A stretch of 32,541 bases of DNA from Oscillospiraceae bacterium (GTDB lineage Bacteria; Bacillota; Clostridia; Oscillospirales; Ruminococcaceae). The notes beneath the pieces were generated by a model. It saw nothing but the letters and a program-made list of their open reading frames with translations. It searched no databases and had not been told where the DNA came from. Positions 1 to 8,148 of this stretch are shown here, in pieces. The stretch is from assembly GCA_018434245.1 (NCBI GenBank), contig JAHDPQ010000146.1, positions 1-32,541 on the forward strand, in the 5' to 3' direction. Position numbers and translations under genes: made by a program. How positions within the stretch are numbered: position 1 is the stretch's first letter; each line of letters begins with the position of its first letter.

Positions 1-665
1 AGCTCCGATCTGTCTTTTATTATGATTTTACGGTGCCCTTTTAATAGAACCAACCCTTCTTCCTGCAATGTGGCCAGCTTGCGGCTCAGGGTTTCCTGCG
101 TCATCCCAAGCTGGGATGCCAAATCCCCCTTGGTCATAGGCAAAAGGATCTCCTGCTTGCCCTCCGACAGCTCCAACAAAGCCCCTGCAACCCGCTTGGT
201 CACCGAGCTTAAACTGATGTCCTCGATGCGGTTTTCCGCTTTTTCTAGCCTTCGGGAGAGCTCATCCATCACCTTGAAGGCAATGGATGGGTATTTTGCC
301 ATCAGCTCCTTGAGGCGTTCCCCTTGCAGAACGCACATAATTGTCGCCTCCAGCGCTTGAGCGTTGTCGGTGAGGGGCAGGGAAGAAAAAAGGGATAGCT
401 CTCCGATAAATTCCCCCGGCTCAACCAATCGAAGAACCTGCTCCTTTCCACTGGCATTTAAGCGAAAAAGCTTGGCTTTGCCGGTATAGAGAACAAATAG
501 GGTTCCGCCCTCATCACCTGCTCGATAGATCGTCTCGCCTTTCTCAAAGCTGCGAGAGGAGGCAATCTCTACGATCTCCAGCTTTTCTTTATGGCTTAGG
601 CTGTCAAAAATCGGCACATACTCAATACAGCTTGCATGGCCTTCACAGTGGTGGTCGCATTGCAT
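1..665 (-). CDS. Crp/Fnr-family transcriptional regulator (3' end off window)
   Basis: Reverse-strand frame open to the left edge, so the C-terminus is missing. The protein has an N-terminal cyclic-nucleotide-binding-like beta barrel (about residues 15-130, with GEFIGELSLF in the usual place), a long dimerisation helix, and a winged-helix DNA-binding domain with the recognition region SQLGMTQETLSRKLATL near residues 180-200. The N-terminus is rich in Cys and His (C3, C7 and C13 in CDHHCEGHASC), as in redox- or oxygen-sensing Fnr-like proteins of Firmicutes; whether it binds an Fe-S cluster is inference. Two in-frame ATGs sit at 671 and 665. The one at 665 is chosen because the AAGGAGG (680-674) is 8 nt upstream of it, but only 2 nt from the other. 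It has its own promoter. The target genes are unknown; the neighbour on the right is the decayed liv remnant. Confidence 0.88.
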   Translation of the reverse strand, partial: MQCDHHCEGHASCIEYVPIFDSLSHKEKLEIVEIASSRSFEKGETIYRAGDEGGTLFVLYTGKAKLFRLNASGKEQVLRLVEPGEFIGELSLFSSLPLTDNAQALEATIMCVLQGERLKELMAKYPSIAFKVMDELSRRLEKAENRIEDISLSSVTKRVAGALLELSEGKQEILLPMTKGDLASQLGMTQETLSRKLATLQEEGLVLLKGHRKIIIKDRSE

Positions 666-733
666 TTGCATTTCCTCCTTCCATTCACCCGTTATTCAAC
701 TATCTTATGTTCCTAATCTAACGGTTGATATCT

Positions 734-762
734 ATTATACAGCGCATTAATTTGATTAGCAA
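734..762 (-). promoter_or_regulatory. Predicted sigma-A promoter of the Crp/Fnr gene
   Basis: Reading leftwards, TTGCTA (762-757) and TATAAT (739-734) are separated by 17 bp. They lie about 70 bp upstream of the regulator start. The -10 is a perfect consensus. Confidence 0.7.
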
Positions 763-854
763 AACAAAAGCGGCTTGTTCGATGTCACAGTGGCAGCTTT
801 TTTGATGCTCTGAATTTCATCAAGTGTCCAATGCTTTTATTTGTCGTAAAGTCA

Positions 855-879
855 AAGCCTCCGGCTTAGCCGGAGGCTT
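855..879. terminator. Hairpin, 11-bp GC-rich stem with TTA loop
   Basis: A perfect inverted repeat (855-865 against 869-879) with a 3-nt loop. No strong T-tract follows on either strand, so termination is only possible. It sits immediately left of the livM remnant and may mark the edge of an old rearrangement. Confidence 0.4.
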
Positions 880-919
880 GAATGGCTCTAGAAGAGCATG
901 ATACAGACAATGCCCCTAA

Positions 920-1629
920 AGGGCCCCCGAAAGGTCTGCCATCCTCATCGGAATACCGGTTCTGCGATTGAGAGCAGGTTATTATTCCATCGCTACCTTT
1001 GCTGTTGCATTTGTACTGCAAGAATTTTCAAACAACCTGACCTCTCTCACCGGAGGAGGAATGGGGCTAAGTTTTCCTATCCTTGGAATCGATGGAATCA
1101 ACACTTATTTTTACTGCAATATGCTGGCAATTCTAATTGGAATCACTGTTTTGTGCTCCATTCTCGCCAAATCCAGCTTGGGATATGCCCTTATGGCGAT
1201 TAAGGAGGATGAAGACGCGGCAAACGTACTGGGAATCAACAAACGGTGTTCAAGGTAATTGGCTTTGCCATCAGTAGCTTTTTGGCAGCCGTTGTCGGTG
1301 GAACCTACGGCAATTGGCTTACCTTTATTGAGCCAGTCAGTGCCTTTGACACTAACCTTTCCGTCATGCTCATCATCATGGCCATGGTTGGTGGTGCAGG
1401 TACGGTTTGGGAACCTCTGGTAGGTGCCGTGCTCATTTCTGCAATTTCTGAATTTTTGTGGAACCATTTCCTTTCGCTGCATCAGCTTATCCTTGGACTT
1501 CTGCTTATCCTTGTGGTTATGTTCCTGCCCAAAGGAATTATGGATATTTTCTTGTTCCGTGAGAAAAAGATCAACCTGAAAACGCTTGGACGAATATTCG
1601 CGGAAAATATTTCGAAGTACAAAATTTAG
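920..1629 (+). pseudogene. livM-like branched-chain amino-acid ABC permease, truncated and frameshifted
   Basis: Two overlapping frames together give the C-terminal part of a LivM-type inner-membrane permease. The first frame opens after a stop at 917 and reads ILIGIPVLRLRAGYYSIATF, then LTGGGMGLSFP and GYALMAIKEDEDAANVLGIN. The second resumes as FKVIGFAISSFLAAVVGGTY and runs to a stop at 1627-1629. Restoring one A in the short A-run at 1241-1243 would give GINKTVFKVIGF, a continuous LivM sequence, so the break is a single-base deletion. The first hundred or so residues are missing on the left, with no start or ribosome binding site there. Together with the cut livG that follows, this is a dead operon remnant; a sequencing error could explain the frameshift but not the truncations. 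Confidence 0.8.
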
Positions 1630-1641
1630 GAGGGCAGACGC

Positions 1642-1704
1642 ATGGAATTAATGCAGGTACAACATGCAACCAAGCGTTTTGGTGGCCTTTGTGCAAAAAC
1701 AGTG
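1642..1704 (+). pseudogene. livG-like ABC ATPase, 5' fragment only
   Basis: Behind a good AGGAGG (1628-1633) an ATG opens MELMQVQHATKRFGGLCA, the N-terminal beta strand of a LivG-type ATPase. The similarity stops after about 18 codons, before any Walker A motif. The sequence after it, to the stop near 1986, has no ABC features. The break coincides with the left arm of a 20-bp inverted repeat starting at 1705 and with the promoter of the next regulator, so the gene was cut by insertion or recombination at this point. Confidence 0.72.
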
Positions 1705-1770
1705 AAGTATCGTGTCAAGATAATTTTTGGCAAATATTATCTTGACACGATACTTTTAAAGCGTTATAGT
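1705..1770 (+). promoter_or_regulatory. Promoter with overlapping 20-bp inverted repeat (operator candidate)
   Basis: TTGACA (1742-1747), a 17-bp spacer and TATAGT (1765-1770) make a near-consensus promoter for the XRE regulator at 1854. The arms 1705-1724 and 1736-1755 are perfect reverse complements of 20 bp around an 11-nt centre, and the right arm contains the -35 box. A dyad covering a -35 next to an HTH gene is the usual layout for autoregulation. It may also fold as a hairpin in any transcript arriving from the liv remnant. Confidence 0.7.
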
Positions 1771-1853
1771 GTAGTTGTCAAATGTTATAATAATTATACA
1801 TTTAAAATTAACTTTTTTTATATTTTTGCGAAAAAAGTAAGAGAGGTAAGGGT

Positions 1854-2558
1854 ATGGAAAAATTATCAAAGCATGTTGGCAATCGAATCCGCACTTTTCG
1901 TAAAGTGCGTGGACTCTCTGTGGAGCAGCTTGGAGAGCGTATCGGGAAAAGCAAGGCTACGGTATACAAGTACGAAAGTGGACTGATCCCCATCGATGTA
2001 GATACCATAGCGAAGATTTCGAAAATCTTGAAAATTGAGCCCGCCTTTCTGTTTGATATTTCCTTCATAAAGTGCGAGACAAAACACAATATTGCTTTTT
2101 TTGATACTGGTCGCATCTATACATACTACTTCGACGGCCGTATAAAAAAAGTCGTGCGCTCGCTGCTCACGTTTCACCTCTCTCCCCAAAAAGACGAGAT
2201 TGTGGCCTCATTTTATATGAACCTGCCAGATTTTTCCAAGCCGGAGCATTCCAGATACATATATTCCGGTGCCCTATCCTCTCACGAAACGGTATCCTAC
2301 TTCATATTGGAGAATATAACCCTCCCGATTGAAACCCTGGTAATAGAAATGATGCACCCATTCCAGACAAGCGTAACGACGTGGGGGCTCTTCATGGGGC
2401 TCTCAGATCAGCCGCTTGCCCCCATGGCAACCAAGATGCTTTTTTCCAAGATATCGCTTACTAATAAGGAAATTGATGATTACCCCCTCGTTTTCACCAA
2501 AGATGAACTCAGGAATATCAAGGACAAAAATTCGCTGCTGCTATCAATCCGTGAATGA
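1854..2558 (+). CDS. XRE-family HTH transcriptional regulator
   Basis: A 234-residue protein. Residues about 7-60 form a lambda-repressor-like helix-turn-helix (RIRTFRKVRGLSVEQLGERI, then KSKATVYKYESG and the helix ending AFLFDIS). The C-terminal 170 residues, starting near SFIKCETKHNIAFF, match no domain I recognise; they are mixed alpha/beta in character with no transmembrane segment and may be a ligand or oligomerisation domain. The start has a purine-rich GAGAGG at 1840-1845. It is preceded by its own promoter with a dyad, which suggests autorepression. The AT-rich upstream region and its position inside a broken livG gene suggest it arrived by recombination. No partner genes are evident. 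Confidence 0.85.
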   Translation: MEKLSKHVGNRIRTFRKVRGLSVEQLGERIGKSKATVYKYESGLIPIDVDTIAKISKILKIEPAFLFDISFIKCETKHNIAFFDTGRIYTYYFDGRIKKVVRSLLTFHLSPQKDEIVASFYMNLPDFSKPEHSRYIYSGALSSHETVSYFILENITLPIETLVIEMMHPFQTSVTTWGLFMGLSDQPLAPMATKMLFSKISLTNKEIDDYPLVFTKDELRNIKDKNSLLLSIRE

Positions 2559-3021
2559 TAGGATTATTGCTGTCATCGGGCTGTCTGCTCGGTTTACGGC
2601 GCCGTATGCCGCAATGGAAATGGCAAGGTTCTTTGGCCTGTGACCACAGCGGCAACTAAATGTAGCAGAAAAAGCAGGTTATTCCATTACATCTTCCTAA
2701 ATAATGTCCCCCAATAGTAATTGTCATTAGACTGGGCTCTAGAAAATAGACATTGCATAAAAAACCTCCTATCGTGAGTTTGCTCTACGATAGGAGGTTT
2801 TTGAGACGGCAGGTCAAAAAGTATAAAATAATATTTAGACTATCAATCCCTTATACCAAAGGCAAGCTGGCATGAAGATATATGAGGATAGACACTCCTC
2901 TCAAAGGCTAATTGCTATTTGCTTAGCTGTCAGCCTATTACTACGATGGACATTTTCCGGTAAAAGATTTTGTATACCAAGCATGAACTACCGCCTTTGC
3001 CCTGGTGGAGGTTTGGCCGAC
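2559..3021. other. Intergenic region, no convincing gene
   Basis: About 460 bp between the convergent XRE gene and ligD. It contains the bidirectional terminator at 2760-2802. Short frames are present, including the tail of one ending at 2643, but none has a good ribosome binding site plus recognisable similarity. Confidence 0.6.
2760..2802. terminator. Bidirectional intrinsic terminator
   Basis: A 16-bp perfect stem (2760-2775 with 2787-2802) and an 11-nt loop. It is A-rich at the foot on one side and T-rich on the other, so it gives a U-tract on both strands. It separates the XRE gene (+) from ligD (-). Confidence 0.85.
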
Positions 3022-5463
3022 TTATTTTAGCAACTGATTCGTTTGAAAAAAACCCTTCCAGGGGTCGGAGTCACCAAGTCTTGACAGTGCATCCGCCATA
3101 TGGATGCCATTGGGAGCAACTGTATCCAGCTCCTCCCATGCAATGGGCATGGATACCCGGGCCCCTTGTCTTGCCCGTATGGAATAAGGGGCGATACTGG
3201 TGGCCCCTCTGCCGTTGCGAATCCAGTCGATGAATATTTTGTTTGTCCGTTTACTCTTTCTAACATTGCTGGTGTAGCGGTCTGGCCATTTTTGCTCCAT
3301 CACCTGAGCCACCTGCCTTGCAAAATCGTGAAATGTATCCCAGGAAACAGCAGGTTGTAACGGTACCACCACATGATACCCTTTGCCTCCACTGGTCTTG
3401 AGATAGGCAATAAGGGAAAGCTCGGTGAGGATGCTTTTAATGTCTTTGACACCTTGGCGCACCAAATCAAGGTCCATTCCCTCGTCGGGATCCAGATCAA
3501 ACACCATCACATCCGGTTTTTCCAGCTGATCTACCCGGCTGCCCCAGGTGTGAAACTCCAGCGTGCCCATCTGTGCTTCCCATATCAGCCCCAAGGTGTT
3601 TTCGATATAAAAGTACTCTTCCGGTTCCCCATCGCTGTTGGGAACAGTTATGGTGACGACTTCCTGGCTGCCCGACCCGGGGTGTTTTTTATAAAAGCAG
3701 GACTGCGATACCCCCTTGGGACAGCGGACGATGCTTAAAATCCGATGACTTACATAGGGTAGCATACGCTCCGCTACCTGAGCGTAATACTCCACTACCT
3801 CAGCTTTTGCAATGGGGGGATCGTCAAATATCACCTTGTCGGGGCTTGTAATCTTGATTCCTTCTATCAGGATACTGCTTTCTTTTGTTTCCATCGGCTT
3901 CACCAACGTTTCAGGGGATGGCTGGAACTGCATCTCGTTATCCGCCTGTTCTTTTTTTATATTTCTGGGGTCCTTATCCGTCCGCAAACCTTTGAAGCTT
4001 GCCTGTCTCAACAGATTTTCTTCGGTCCACTGGGCAAATTTAATTTCGGCTACCAACTTCGGCTCAAGCCAGGTGATGGCTTCGTTGGATCTTGCCTTGG
4101 GCGCAGATTGGAAGGGGGATTCTGTCTTTTGCAGACCTTGAAATGTTGCCTCCAGCTCTTTTATGTCGGCTTCTGTAAAGCCTGTTCCGGCCCGCCCCAC
4201 ATAAATGAGCTGGTCTCCTTCGTAGATGCCGAGGAGAAGGGAGCTGATCCCTTGATTTTTTTTATTGGAAAGGGTATATCCCCCAATGACGAATTCCTGC
4301 CTTTTATCACATTTCAGCTTGACCCAATCTCCGTTTCGGGTTCCGCTGTAGAGGGAATCGGCGTATTTTCCGACGATTCCTTCCATGTTCATACGGCAGG
4401 CGGCCAAAAAGCTCTCCCGGCCCTTGCCTTTGACGTGGCGGCTGTATTGTAGGTTGTTAGGAGCATTCTGCAGCAGGGATTCCAGCGTCTCTTTTCGTTG
4501 GATCAGAGGCTGCTCTCGGAGATCGGAACCGTCCAGAGCCAACAGGTCGAAGATGATGTAGGTGAGATTTTGGGGCTGGGAATTTCTCATATGGTTTTGT
4601 AGCGCCTGAAAATCTGTCCTGCCCTGGGCATCCGCAATCACCATTTCCCCGTCCAGCACCATGGCCCGCCCAGCGGCCCAATCCAGCAGAGAGTTGGCAA
4701 CACCCTGAAACCGCTGGGTGTAGTCGTTGCCGTTCCGAGTGATTAGCCGGGCACCTCCTCCCTCCACATACCCGAGTATTCGGTAGCCGTCGTATTTTAG
4801 CTCGAATAGCCAGTCTTCCCCGGAAGGAATCCCGCTCACCAGCTTTGCGAGCTGCACTTCGGTCTGGTTAAAGGGGTTTTTGGTGGTTTTATCCGGTATG
4901 CCTCCTTCAATTTCTGTCATGGTGCGCCCCGTGCGAATGCTGGTGGTAAACTGGGAAATCCCATCATTTGATCTGGCATACTCGTCTTTTTCTTTCAGCA
5001 GAAGCCAGTTGTTTTTATTCTCGCCGTCTTTTGCCTTCATCCGCACCAGAGCCCATTTTCCTCTGAGTCTTCTTCCCTGCAGGACAAATTTAAGGGAGCC
5101 GTTGACAAGGCCATCGGCTACATCCGCTTGGGGCTCCCAGCAGCCTTCGTCCCAAAGCAGGACGGTGCCTCCACCGTATTCCCCTTTGGGAATGATTCCC
5201 TCGAAGTTCCGATATTCCAAGGGGTGATCTTCCACCTGTATGGCAAGCCGCTTGTCCCGGGTGTTGTAAGATGGCCCCTTGGGCACTGCCCAGCTTAACA
5301 GAACACCCTTCCATTCCAGGCGGAAGTCGTAGTGATCCCGGCGGGCCATATGGTGCTGCACCACAAACCGAAGCCCCTCGTCAGGCTCTGCTATTTCACC
5401 TTGGGGTTCCAGAGTTTTTCCAAAATTTCGTTTTTGATTATACTCTTCCAACCTGGCTTCCAT
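3022..5463 (-). CDS. ligD: ATP-dependent DNA ligase D (PE-LIG-POL)
   Basis: The 813-residue multifunctional end-processing and sealing enzyme of bacterial non-homologous end joining, acting with Ku. The domain order is phosphoesterase, ligase, polymerase, as in Pseudomonas; Bacillus LigD lacks the phosphoesterase and mycobacteria put the polymerase first. Phosphoesterase (about 30-185): H38, H44, D46, R48 (HYDFRLEW) plus H80 and Y84. Ligase (about 205-500): nucleotidyl-lysine K223 in ELKYDGYRI, motif IV EGIVGK, motif V VKLK. Polymerase (about 535-810): D656/D658 in FDLDPD, SGGKGYH with H697, and D746. All expected catalytic residues are present. The start ATG overlaps the ku stop codon by one base, so the two are probably translationally coupled. 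Confidence 0.97.
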   Translation of the reverse strand: MEARLEEYNQKRNFGKTLEPQGEIAEPDEGLRFVVQHHMARRDHYDFRLEWKGVLLSWAVPKGPSYNTRDKRLAIQVEDHPLEYRNFEGIIPKGEYGGGTVLLWDEGCWEPQADVADGLVNGSLKFVLQGRRLRGKWALVRMKAKDGENKNNWLLLKEKDEYARSNDGISQFTTSIRTGRTMTEIEGGIPDKTTKNPFNQTEVQLAKLVSGIPSGEDWLFELKYDGYRILGYVEGGGARLITRNGNDYTQRFQGVANSLLDWAAGRAMVLDGEMVIADAQGRTDFQALQNHMRNSQPQNLTYIIFDLLALDGSDLREQPLIQRKETLESLLQNAPNNLQYSRHVKGKGRESFLAACRMNMEGIVGKYADSLYSGTRNGDWVKLKCDKRQEFVIGGYTLSNKKNQGISSLLLGIYEGDQLIYVGRAGTGFTEADIKELEATFQGLQKTESPFQSAPKARSNEAITWLEPKLVAEIKFAQWTEENLLRQASFKGLRTDKDPRNIKKEQADNEMQFQPSPETLVKPMETKESSILIEGIKITSPDKVIFDDPPIAKAEVVEYYAQVAERMLPYVSHRILSIVRCPKGVSQSCFYKKHPGSGSQEVVTITVPNSDGEPEEYFYIENTLGLIWEAQMGTLEFHTWGSRVDQLEKPDVMVFDLDPDEGMDLDLVRQGVKDIKSILTELSLIAYLKTSGGKGYHVVVPLQPAVSWDTFHDFARQVAQVMEQKWPDRYTSNVRKSKRTNKIFIDWIRNGRGATSIAPYSIRARQGARVSMPIAWEELDTVAPNGIHMADALSRLGDSDPWKGFFQTNQLLK

Positions 5464-6236
5464 TACGCCAAGGCCTTTTCATTTTGAGCCTTTTCCACAC
5501 TGGCCTTGAGGGCCTCCATTAAATCAATGACCTTGGCGGGGCCTTCGGACTGGGCGGCAACTACTTCCTGTCCGGAGATTTTGGTTTCGATAAGAGCGCG
5601 GAGCTTGATCTGATATTCGTCCTGATACTGGGCAGGATCAAAGGGGGTGTCCATGGAGCTGATCAAGGTCTTTGCCATATTGAGTTCTTGTTGGGAAACC
5701 TCCGGTCTGGTATATTGCTTTTGGAGCCCCCGGATGTCGTCGGCGTAGAACATGGTGGAAATGAGGATGCCGTCTTCCCGGGGGATGATGGCCATCAGGG
5801 TATCCTTGGTACCCATCACGGTTTTGCCAATGGCAATCTTCTGTTCATCCATCAGTGCGGCGCGCAGCAGCTCAAAGGCTTTTTCGCCTCCTGCCTCCGG
5901 TGCGGCCTGATAGGTTTTATCATAGTAGACGGGGGAAATCTGATTGAGCTGTGCAAAGTGAAGAATCTGAATGGATTTTTCCTTTTCCGTCTTGATTTTT
6001 TCAATCTCATCGTCTGTGACGACCACATATTTGTCTTTGTCGTACTCAAAGCCCTTTACAATATCCCCTGTCGTAATCTCCTGGCCGCAGTGGGAGCAGG
6101 TCTTTTTATACCGAATCCGGCTGTTGTCTTCCTTGTGCAATTGGTTGAAATGAATATCGTTGTCCTGAGTGGCGGTAAACATGGCGATGGGAATGGCAAC
6201 CATGCCGAATGTGATGACTGATTTGCGGGATACCAT
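5463..6236 (-). CDS. ku: Ku DNA end-binding protein
   Basis: A 257-residue bacterial Ku. It forms a homodimeric ring on double-strand break ends and recruits LigD. The core begins SVITFGMVAIPIAMFTA and includes RIRYKKTCSHCGQEI, then DIVKGFEYDKDKYVVVTDDE. The C-terminal tail ends in a short Lys/Glu/Ala-rich segment typical of LigD recruitment. The frame is open 60 codons further upstream, but the start at 6236 is chosen: it has GGAGGTG at 6251-6245, and the family N-terminus begins just here. ku and ligD share one base at their junction, which makes a two-gene repair operon. In spore formers such operons often act in the spore; no clear sporulation promoter is visible here. Confidence 0.95.
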   Translation of the reverse strand: MVSRKSVITFGMVAIPIAMFTATQDNDIHFNQLHKEDNSRIRYKKTCSHCGQEITTGDIVKGFEYDKDKYVVVTDDEIEKIKTEKEKSIQILHFAQLNQISPVYYDKTYQAAPEAGGEKAFELLRAALMDEQKIAIGKTVMGTKDTLMAIIPREDGILISTMFYADDIRGLQKQYTRPEVSQQELNMAKTLISSMDTPFDPAQYQDEYQIKLRALIETKISGQEVVAAQSEGPAKVIDLMEALKASVEKAQNEKALA

Positions 6237-6391
6237 AATAGAAACACCTCCGGATTTAGTGTTTCCAATTGAGGGATTGGTATCCAGAGCGGAGTACAAT
6301 ACCCGCTGTGCTGTAAATTTTATGGTAGAAATTGGGATGCTTCTGAGCCGTTGACAGTTGGGGAAAATCCATCCCCTGACCGAAAAGAAAG

Positions 6392-6427
6392 ATCCCACCA
6401 AATGGAAGGGAACCATCTTGGTGGGAT
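6392..6427 (-). terminator. Intrinsic terminator after the mutase gene
   Basis: A 10-bp stem (6392-6401 with 6418-6427) with an inner TGG/CCA pairing. On the minus strand a T-rich run follows (CTTTCTTTTC), and four Ts follow on the plus strand. It separates the permuted mutase from ku, so the NHEJ genes are probably an independent unit. Confidence 0.75.
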
Positions 6428-6487
6428 TTTCTGCGCCGCTCCGCTAATGGACACTCCATCCGGCGCTGTGGGTTTGTATCAATCGGA

Positions 6488-8056
6488 TTACCGATAGGGG
6501 GTGCCTTGACCCAGAACCATGGAATCGTAGGCCCGCTTGACCCGGTCGTAGTTCTTATCCCGATCCAGCACCAAACCTCTGCCGACGCCGCCGGCAATCT
6601 GGCCGGTGCCGATTTTCCGCAGTTGCTCCTCCAGTTCCGCCAGCAAAGCGGGGGCGCTTCCCGGCTCGGTGCTGCGTCCGTCAAAGATGACATGCAGCCA
6701 TACCCGGTCCAGCCCCTGCGTTCCCGCCATCCGGCAGATTTCCAGAGGGTAGTCGATAGAGCCGTGGGAGGATTTTTTGGTCAGGTAGGCCAGAAGATGA
6801 AGGTCTCCGCCTGTTTTTTTGGCGTAGTCCACCGTCTGTCGCAGCACCTGGTTGTCGGCAAAGGTACCGTTGGAAATGGCGTTGGAAAGGCGCTGGTCAT
6901 CCTGAGGGACTACCCGGCCCGCCCCCAGGTTCATGTGCCCCGCCTCGGAGTTGCCCGGCTTTCCTGCTTCCAGGCCCACATCCTCGCCGGAGGCATCCAG
7001 CAGGCTGTGGGGATAGGCGCGCAGCAGGCGGTCCCAATAGGGGGTGTCGGCCAGATGGATGGGGTTAGTTTCATCCTCCGCGCCCATGCCCCAGCCGTCC
7101 AGAATCAGAAGCAACACCCGGCCTTGACGGGGGGGATCCGCAGCCAGCAGACTTTGGCCCTCCATGGCTTGGGTGGGGGACAGCCCCATCAGCTGCAGGA
7201 TGGTGGGGGCTACATCCCCCAGCCGCCCGTCCTTGAGGGGAGCCGCTGCCCGGCACACTTCTTCATCCCCCACCACAACAAAGGGGACCTTGTTGGTGGT
7301 GTGGGCCACATGAGGCTGCCCCTTGGGGGTGTACAGTACCTCCAGATTGCCGTGGTCGGCGGTGACCACCACGGTAAAGCCCGCTTGCCGGGCGGCCTCT
7401 ACCAGTTCCTCCATAGCTTTGTCCACATGAGTGGCGGCAGCAATCTTGGCCTCCCGGTTGGTGGTGTGGCCGATTACATCCCCGTTGGCAAAGTTCACCA
7501 CAATGAAGGGGTACTGGTCCAGACGGCTGCGCACCTCTCTCACCACCTCAAAGATACTCAACTGGGGAATTTGATCAAAGGGGATGCCTTTGGGAGAGGG
7601 GATGCGCAGGTCGTCCTCCCCGGGGAAGGGCTGGTGGTGCCCCCCGTTGAAGAAGAAGGTTACGTGGGCGTATTTTTCCGACTCGGCACAGTGAAGCTGA
7701 GCAAGACCCGCCCGGCTGACCGCTTCCGCCAAGCCATCCATCACCTGACTGGGGGCAAAGGCGGTAGGCAGGTCTTTGAACTTTTCGTGGTACATGGTCA
7801 GGGGCACAAAGCGCAGCCCCGGCAGAAAGGTTCGCTCCACCGCGTCAAAATCAGGATCGGTGAACATGTCGGTCATCTCGATCTCCCGCTCTCCCCGGCG
7901 GCAGCAAAAGACCACGCCGTCCCCTGGACGGATTAGTCCCATGGGTGCACCTTCTGAATCGACTCGCACCAGCGGTTCCATAAAATAATCGGTTTGTCCC
8001 TGCCGGTAGGCTTGTTCTACGGCGCCAGCCAGCAGAGTTCCTCCCCGTTCATTCAT
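6488..8056 (-). CDS. gpmI: Circularly permuted cofactor-independent phosphoglycerate mutase homologue
   Basis: A 522-residue alkaline-phosphatase-superfamily protein with the full iPGM sequence in rotated order. Residues 1-305 match the usual second half (QAYRQGQTDYF, EKYAHVTFFFNGG, VNFANGDVIGHT, TADHGN, GDVAPTILQLMGL). Residues 312-522 match the usual first half (LLLILDGWGMG, GNSEAGHMNLGAGR, FDGRSTEP, LDRDKNYDRVKRAYD). Metal and nucleophile residues are kept: D320, S370, D193, H197, D234, H235, H252. Substrate residues are mostly kept: K128, R54, R57, H431, R493, R499. The usual Asp of DGRD is replaced by S462. The frame is continuous with no stops. The start has GTGGAG a few bases upstream. 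It follows the ABC operon's terminator, so it is expressed by read-through or its own promoter. The activity could be mutase, phosphatase or something related. Confidence 0.9.
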   Translation of the reverse strand: MNERGGTLLAGAVEQAYRQGQTDYFMEPLVRVDSEGAPMGLIRPGDGVVFCCRRGEREIEMTDMFTDPDFDAVERTFLPGLRFVPLTMYHEKFKDLPTAFAPSQVMDGLAEAVSRAGLAQLHCAESEKYAHVTFFFNGGHHQPFPGEDDLRIPSPKGIPFDQIPQLSIFEVVREVRSRLDQYPFIVVNFANGDVIGHTTNREAKIAAATHVDKAMEELVEAARQAGFTVVVTADHGNLEVLYTPKGQPHVAHTTNKVPFVVVGDEEVCRAAAPLKDGRLGDVAPTILQLMGLSPTQAMEGQSLLAADPPRQGRVLLLILDGWGMGAEDETNPIHLADTPYWDRLLRAYPHSLLDASGEDVGLEAGKPGNSEAGHMNLGAGRVVPQDDQRLSNAISNGTFADNQVLRQTVDYAKKTGGDLHLLAYLTKKSSHGSIDYPLEICRMAGTQGLDRVWLHVIFDGRSTEPGSAPALLAELEEQLRKIGTGQIAGGVGRGLVLDRDKNYDRVKRAYDSMVLGQGTPYR

Positions 8057-8076
8057 TCTTCTCCACTTCCTTTCGT

Positions 8077-8116
8077 AAAAAAGCGCCGGAAGAAGCCTTG
8101 GGTCCTCCTCCGGCGC
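8077..8116 (-). terminator. Intrinsic terminator after the ABC operon
   Basis: On the minus strand a 13-bp GC-rich stem (8116-8104 with 8095-8083, two G-U pairs, 8-nt loop) is followed by six Ts (8082-8077). This is a strong terminator between the last ABC gene and the permuted mutase gene. Confidence 0.85.
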
Positions 8117-8148
8117 GGACCAGTTCTTCCGGCCTCTTTGATTCTTAT

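Noticed and set aside
2416-2643. 75-codon frame overlapping the end of the XRE gene
   Set aside because: Most of it is out-of-frame XRE sequence. The tail after 2560 reads IIAVIGLSARFTAPYAAMEM and looks slightly protein-like, but cannot be tied to a family.
6506-7936. Long plus-strand frame (476 codons) opposite the mutase gene
   Set aside because: It is antisense to a gene with complete catalytic motifs, has no similarity or ribosome site, and is explained by the GC bias of the real gene.
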